Shown piece by piece: positions 13,499 through 15,261 of a stretch of DNA of 15,261 nt. The notes under the pieces were generated by a model that was not told the DNA's origin, made no database searches, and was given only the letters and a program-made list of their open reading frames with translations. This DNA is from Verrucomicrobiales bacterium (GTDB taxonomy: Bacteria > Verrucomicrobiota > Verrucomicrobiia > Verrucomicrobiales > DEV007), in assembly GCA_007123695.1 (NCBI GenBank), contig SLGN01000103.1, positions 1 to 15,261 of the forward strand, in the 5' to 3' direction. Both the position numbers and the translations under genes were made by a program. Position 1 is the stretch's first letter. Every line of letters begins with the position of its first letter.

Positions 13499-14938
13499 TC
13501 AGGCGGGAGCGGCGAGTTCCTCGATCGGCCTGCCGAAGGGAAGGATCTGCATGGGCAGCCCTTCGAGGTTCTTGAGGTATTCGTTGTAGTCGATGCCGAG
13601 GTGTCGGTAGACGGTGGCCCAGAGGTCGTTGGGCGAGAGGATGCGCTCGGTCGGCTCTTCGCCCTTAGCGTTGGTCGCGCCGACGACCTGGCCCATCGGG
13701 GCGCCGCCGCCGGAAACGAGGACGGACATGGCCTTGGGCCAATGGTCGCGCCCGGGCTGCATCACCTTCGACTTGTTCCCGCGCTGGACGTTGATTTTGG
13801 GCGTGTGGCCGAAATCGCTCGCAACGACGAGCATGACGTCCTTGTCGAGTCCTCGCTGGTGGAGATCCTCGATCAGGGCGGTGAGGGCTTGGTCGTAGCG
13901 GGGCATCCGCCAGCGGCAGTCGGCGAAGATGTCGCAGTTGACCGCGTGGGAATCCCAGTTCGAGGCGCAGTCCGCCGGAATGGCCTTTCCGGGGTCGGGA
14001 TTCTCCCACACCACGGTGACGAAGCGGGTGCCGGCCTCGACGAGACGGCGCGCGAGCAGGCCTCGCTGCCCGTAGGCGTGCCGTCCGTAGCGGTCGCGCA
14101 CGGAGTCGGGCTCTTGGGAAAGGTCGAAGGCGCTGCGAACCTGCTCGCTCGTGAGCATGTCCATCGCCTGGGTGTTGAAGGCGTCCATCGCCTCCATCGC
14201 GCCGCTCTTGTCGAGGTCGCGGCGGAGACGGTCCATGCCCTGGAGCATGGCGAGGCGGTCTTCGAGACGGGTCTCCATTTCCTGCCGCACGCCGATGCTT
14301 TCGACCTTGAAGGCGGGGTCGCTCGGATCGCCGGCGACGACGAAGGGATTCTGGGCGGCGCCGAGCCAGGCCGAGCCGAGGGCGAAGGTGTCGATGCCGT
14401 GGCGGCCCCGGTCGACGGCGGCGACGCAGGGCGGCATGCCGTTGCCGTCGGCGCCGAGAACCTGCTTGACGATGCTGGAGACGGCGGGGGCGTCGTTGAC
14501 GGTGCCGGTCGGGGTCTTGGGCGGGCGTCCGGTCATCATCCGCTTGTGGGCGCCGCCGTGGTCGGAGAATTCGTGCTGGATGGAGCGGACGATGGCGAAC
14601 TTGTCGGCGATCTTGGCGTGCATCGGGAGCAGTTCGCAGACCTCGATGCCCTTTACGTTGGTGCGGATCGGAGCAAAGACCCCGCGGTATTCGGCGGGGG
14701 CTTCGGGCTTCATGTCGTAGGTCTCCATGTGCGGCATGCCGCCGGGAAGCCAGACGAAGATGACGGACTTGTTGCTGCTGCCGCTGTTGCCGCCCGATCC
14801 GCCGGGCGACGCGAGGGCTTCGTGCCGGAGGAGGTCGCCGAGGCCGAGTCCGGCGGCGCTGAGGCCGCCGATTTGGAGAAAGCTGCGCCGCGAGAGAGGT
14901 CCGGGGCAGAAGCGGGGTGCGGTGGGGGAACTCTTCAT
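13499..14938 (-). CDS. DUF1501 protein with twin-arginine signal (alkaline phosphatase/sulfatase-like fold)
   Basis: From the ATG at 14938 the product is 479 residues. The start is chosen because it places a Tat signal, SRRSFLQIGG (16-25), near the N-terminus; the frame stays open further upstream but adds only unlikely Arg/Pro-rich residues. Family signatures include WLPGGMPHMETYDMKP (63-78), HEFSDHGGAH (122-131), NWDSH (327-331), ASDFGHTP (373-380) and GRDHWP (396-401). The last three groups carry Asp and His residues placed like the metal ligands of the alkaline phosphatase/sulfatase superfamily, to which DUF1501 is distantly related. The protein is expected to be folded in the cytoplasm and exported. 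It precedes the DUF1549/DUF1553 gene by 5 bp, the standard pairing for this family. The substrate is unknown. No Shine-Dalgarno sequence is visible. Confidence 0.93.
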   Translation of the reverse strand: MKSSPTAPRFCPGPLSRRSFLQIGGLSAAGLGLGDLLRHEALASPGGSGGNSGSSNKSVIFVWLPGGMPHMETYDMKPEAPAEYRGVFAPIRTNVKGIEVCELLPMHAKIADKFAIVRSIQHEFSDHGGAHKRMMTGRPPKTPTGTVNDAPAVSSIVKQVLGADGNGMPPCVAAVDRGRHGIDTFALGSAWLGAAQNPFVVAGDPSDPAFKVESIGVRQEMETRLEDRLAMLQGMDRLRRDLDKSGAMEAMDAFNTQAMDMLTSEQVRSAFDLSQEPDSVRDRYGRHAYGQRGLLARRLVEAGTRFVTVVWENPDPGKAIPADCASNWDSHAVNCDIFADCRWRMPRYDQALTALIEDLHQRGLDKDVMLVVASDFGHTPKINVQRGNKSKVMQPGRDHWPKAMSVLVSGGGAPMGQVVGATNAKGEEPTERILSPNDLWATVYRHLGIDYNEYLKNLEGLPMQILPFGRPIEELAAPA

Positions 14939-14962
14939 CGTTCTACAATATGGCAGAGAACG
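14939..14962 (-). promoter_or_regulatory. 6-bp inverted repeat abutting the DUF1501 start codon
   Basis: CGTTCT (14939-14944) and AGAACG (14957-14962) form a perfect inverted repeat with a 12-bp AT-rich centre that contains TATTGT on the minus strand, a possible -10 box. In RNA it would be a hairpin touching the start codon; in DNA it could be an operator. There is no convincing -35 box. Confidence 0.3.
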
Positions 14963-15034
14963 GGGACTCGGCGCGGGCGGGAACGCGTGACTTGGGGCAC
15001 GGCCCGATCCGGTCGCTGCGAAGGCAACATCGCG

Positions 15035-15048
15035 GACCGATGGCGGTC
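15035..15048 (-). terminator. Small hairpin after bioF, weak terminator candidate
   Basis: GACCG (15035-15039) and CGGTC (15044-15048) form a 5-bp stem with a 4-nt loop, 27 bp past the bioF stop on the minus strand. No U-tract follows, so read-through from bioF into the DUF1501 gene remains possible. Confidence 0.22.
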
Positions 15049-15075
15049 GTGGAATCGGTGCCTTTCGCCGCCCCT

Positions 15076-15261
15076 TCACGGTTCCCGGGGCGTGGGGGCG
15101 GTTTCCGCGACTGCTTGCTTCAGGGCGAGCACTTCGTGGCCTTCGTGGGCGGCGGAGAGGGTGACGCGAAGCCGGGCCGAGCCGCGGGGGACCGTCGGAT
15201 AGCGGATCGCGGGCACGAGGAAGCTGCGGTCGAGCAAGGCCCGCGAGGCGGCGAGGGCGGC
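15076..15261 (-). CDS. bioF: C-terminal end of 8-amino-7-oxononanoate synthase (partial)
   Basis: On the minus strand the frame is open from the right edge to a TGA at 15078-15076, giving the last 61 residues. The segment LLDRSFLVPAIRYPTVPRG followed by SARLRVTLSAAHEGHEV is characteristic of the C-terminal small domain of BioF, a class II PLP alpha-oxoamine synthase that condenses pimeloyl-thioester with alanine in biotin synthesis. The IRYPTVPRGSARLR stretch, with its substrate-contacting Pro-Thr-Val-Pro and Arg, fits BioF better than 2-amino-3-ketobutyrate ligase (Kbl), although the paralogue cannot be excluded from 61 residues. The active-site lysine lies outside the window. A gap of 137 bp separates it from the DUF1501 gene on the same strand. 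Confidence 0.82.
   Translation of the reverse strand, partial: AALAASRALLDRSFLVPAIRYPTVPRGSARLRVTLSAAHEGHEVLALKQAVAETAPTPREP

Noticed and set aside
11511..13589. A plus-strand open frame opposite the DUF1549/DUF1553 gene
   Set aside because: It has Gly/Val/Glu-rich composition, no domain, and covers conserved motifs of the real gene on the other strand. The similar frame at 13601-15202 opposite DUF1501 and bioF is rejected for the same reason.

Overview
The window looks like chromosomal DNA from a high-GC member of the PVC superphylum, most likely a Verrucomicrobiota bacterium. Three things suggest this: a DUF1501/DUF1549-DUF1553 gene pair with a Tat signal and CX4CH/CX2CH cysteine motifs, a RAYT-type transposase with the long insert I associate with that phylum, and a general lack of Shine-Dalgarno sequences. 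This is judged by eye from protein motifs; no database search was run.

Layout, left to right. (1) The 3' end of a multispanning membrane protein, probably a CPBP/Abi-type intramembrane protease (+), enters from the left edge. (2) It converges, across a small 15-bp repeat array, on a minus-strand gene for an unusual two-domain enzyme: an amidohydrolase_2 barrel fused to a glutamate-1-semialdehyde-type class III aminotransferase. (3) A divergent intergenic region filled by about six 22-bp tandem repeats leads into an APC-superfamily amino-acid permease (+), the repeats running right up to its start codon. (4) Two large co-directional signalling genes follow. The first is a four-PAS protein ending in a HisKA_2-like domain whose phosphoacceptor His is kept but whose ATP-binding boxes look eroded. 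The second is a REC-PAS-linker-PAS-HisKA-HATPase-REC hybrid kinase with all the usual catalytic boxes. Together they look like a phosphorelay in which the first protein is a sensor/phosphotransfer partner rather than an active kinase. (5) A single RAYT (Y1/HUH) transposase gene (+) has different codon use from its neighbours and hairpins just downstream. (6) On the minus strand, reading inward from the right edge, are the 3' end of bioF and then a two-gene unit, DUF1501 (Tat-exported) and DUF1549/DUF1553 (exported, haem-like motifs), separated from each other by only 5 bp.

The permease and the fused aminotransferase share a promoter region and may handle the same amino compound; that is inference. 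No rRNA, tRNA, CRISPR array or prophage genes were seen. The most unusual items are the pseudokinase/hybrid-kinase pair, the amidohydrolase-aminotransferase fusion, and the 22-bp array that may form the permease leader.
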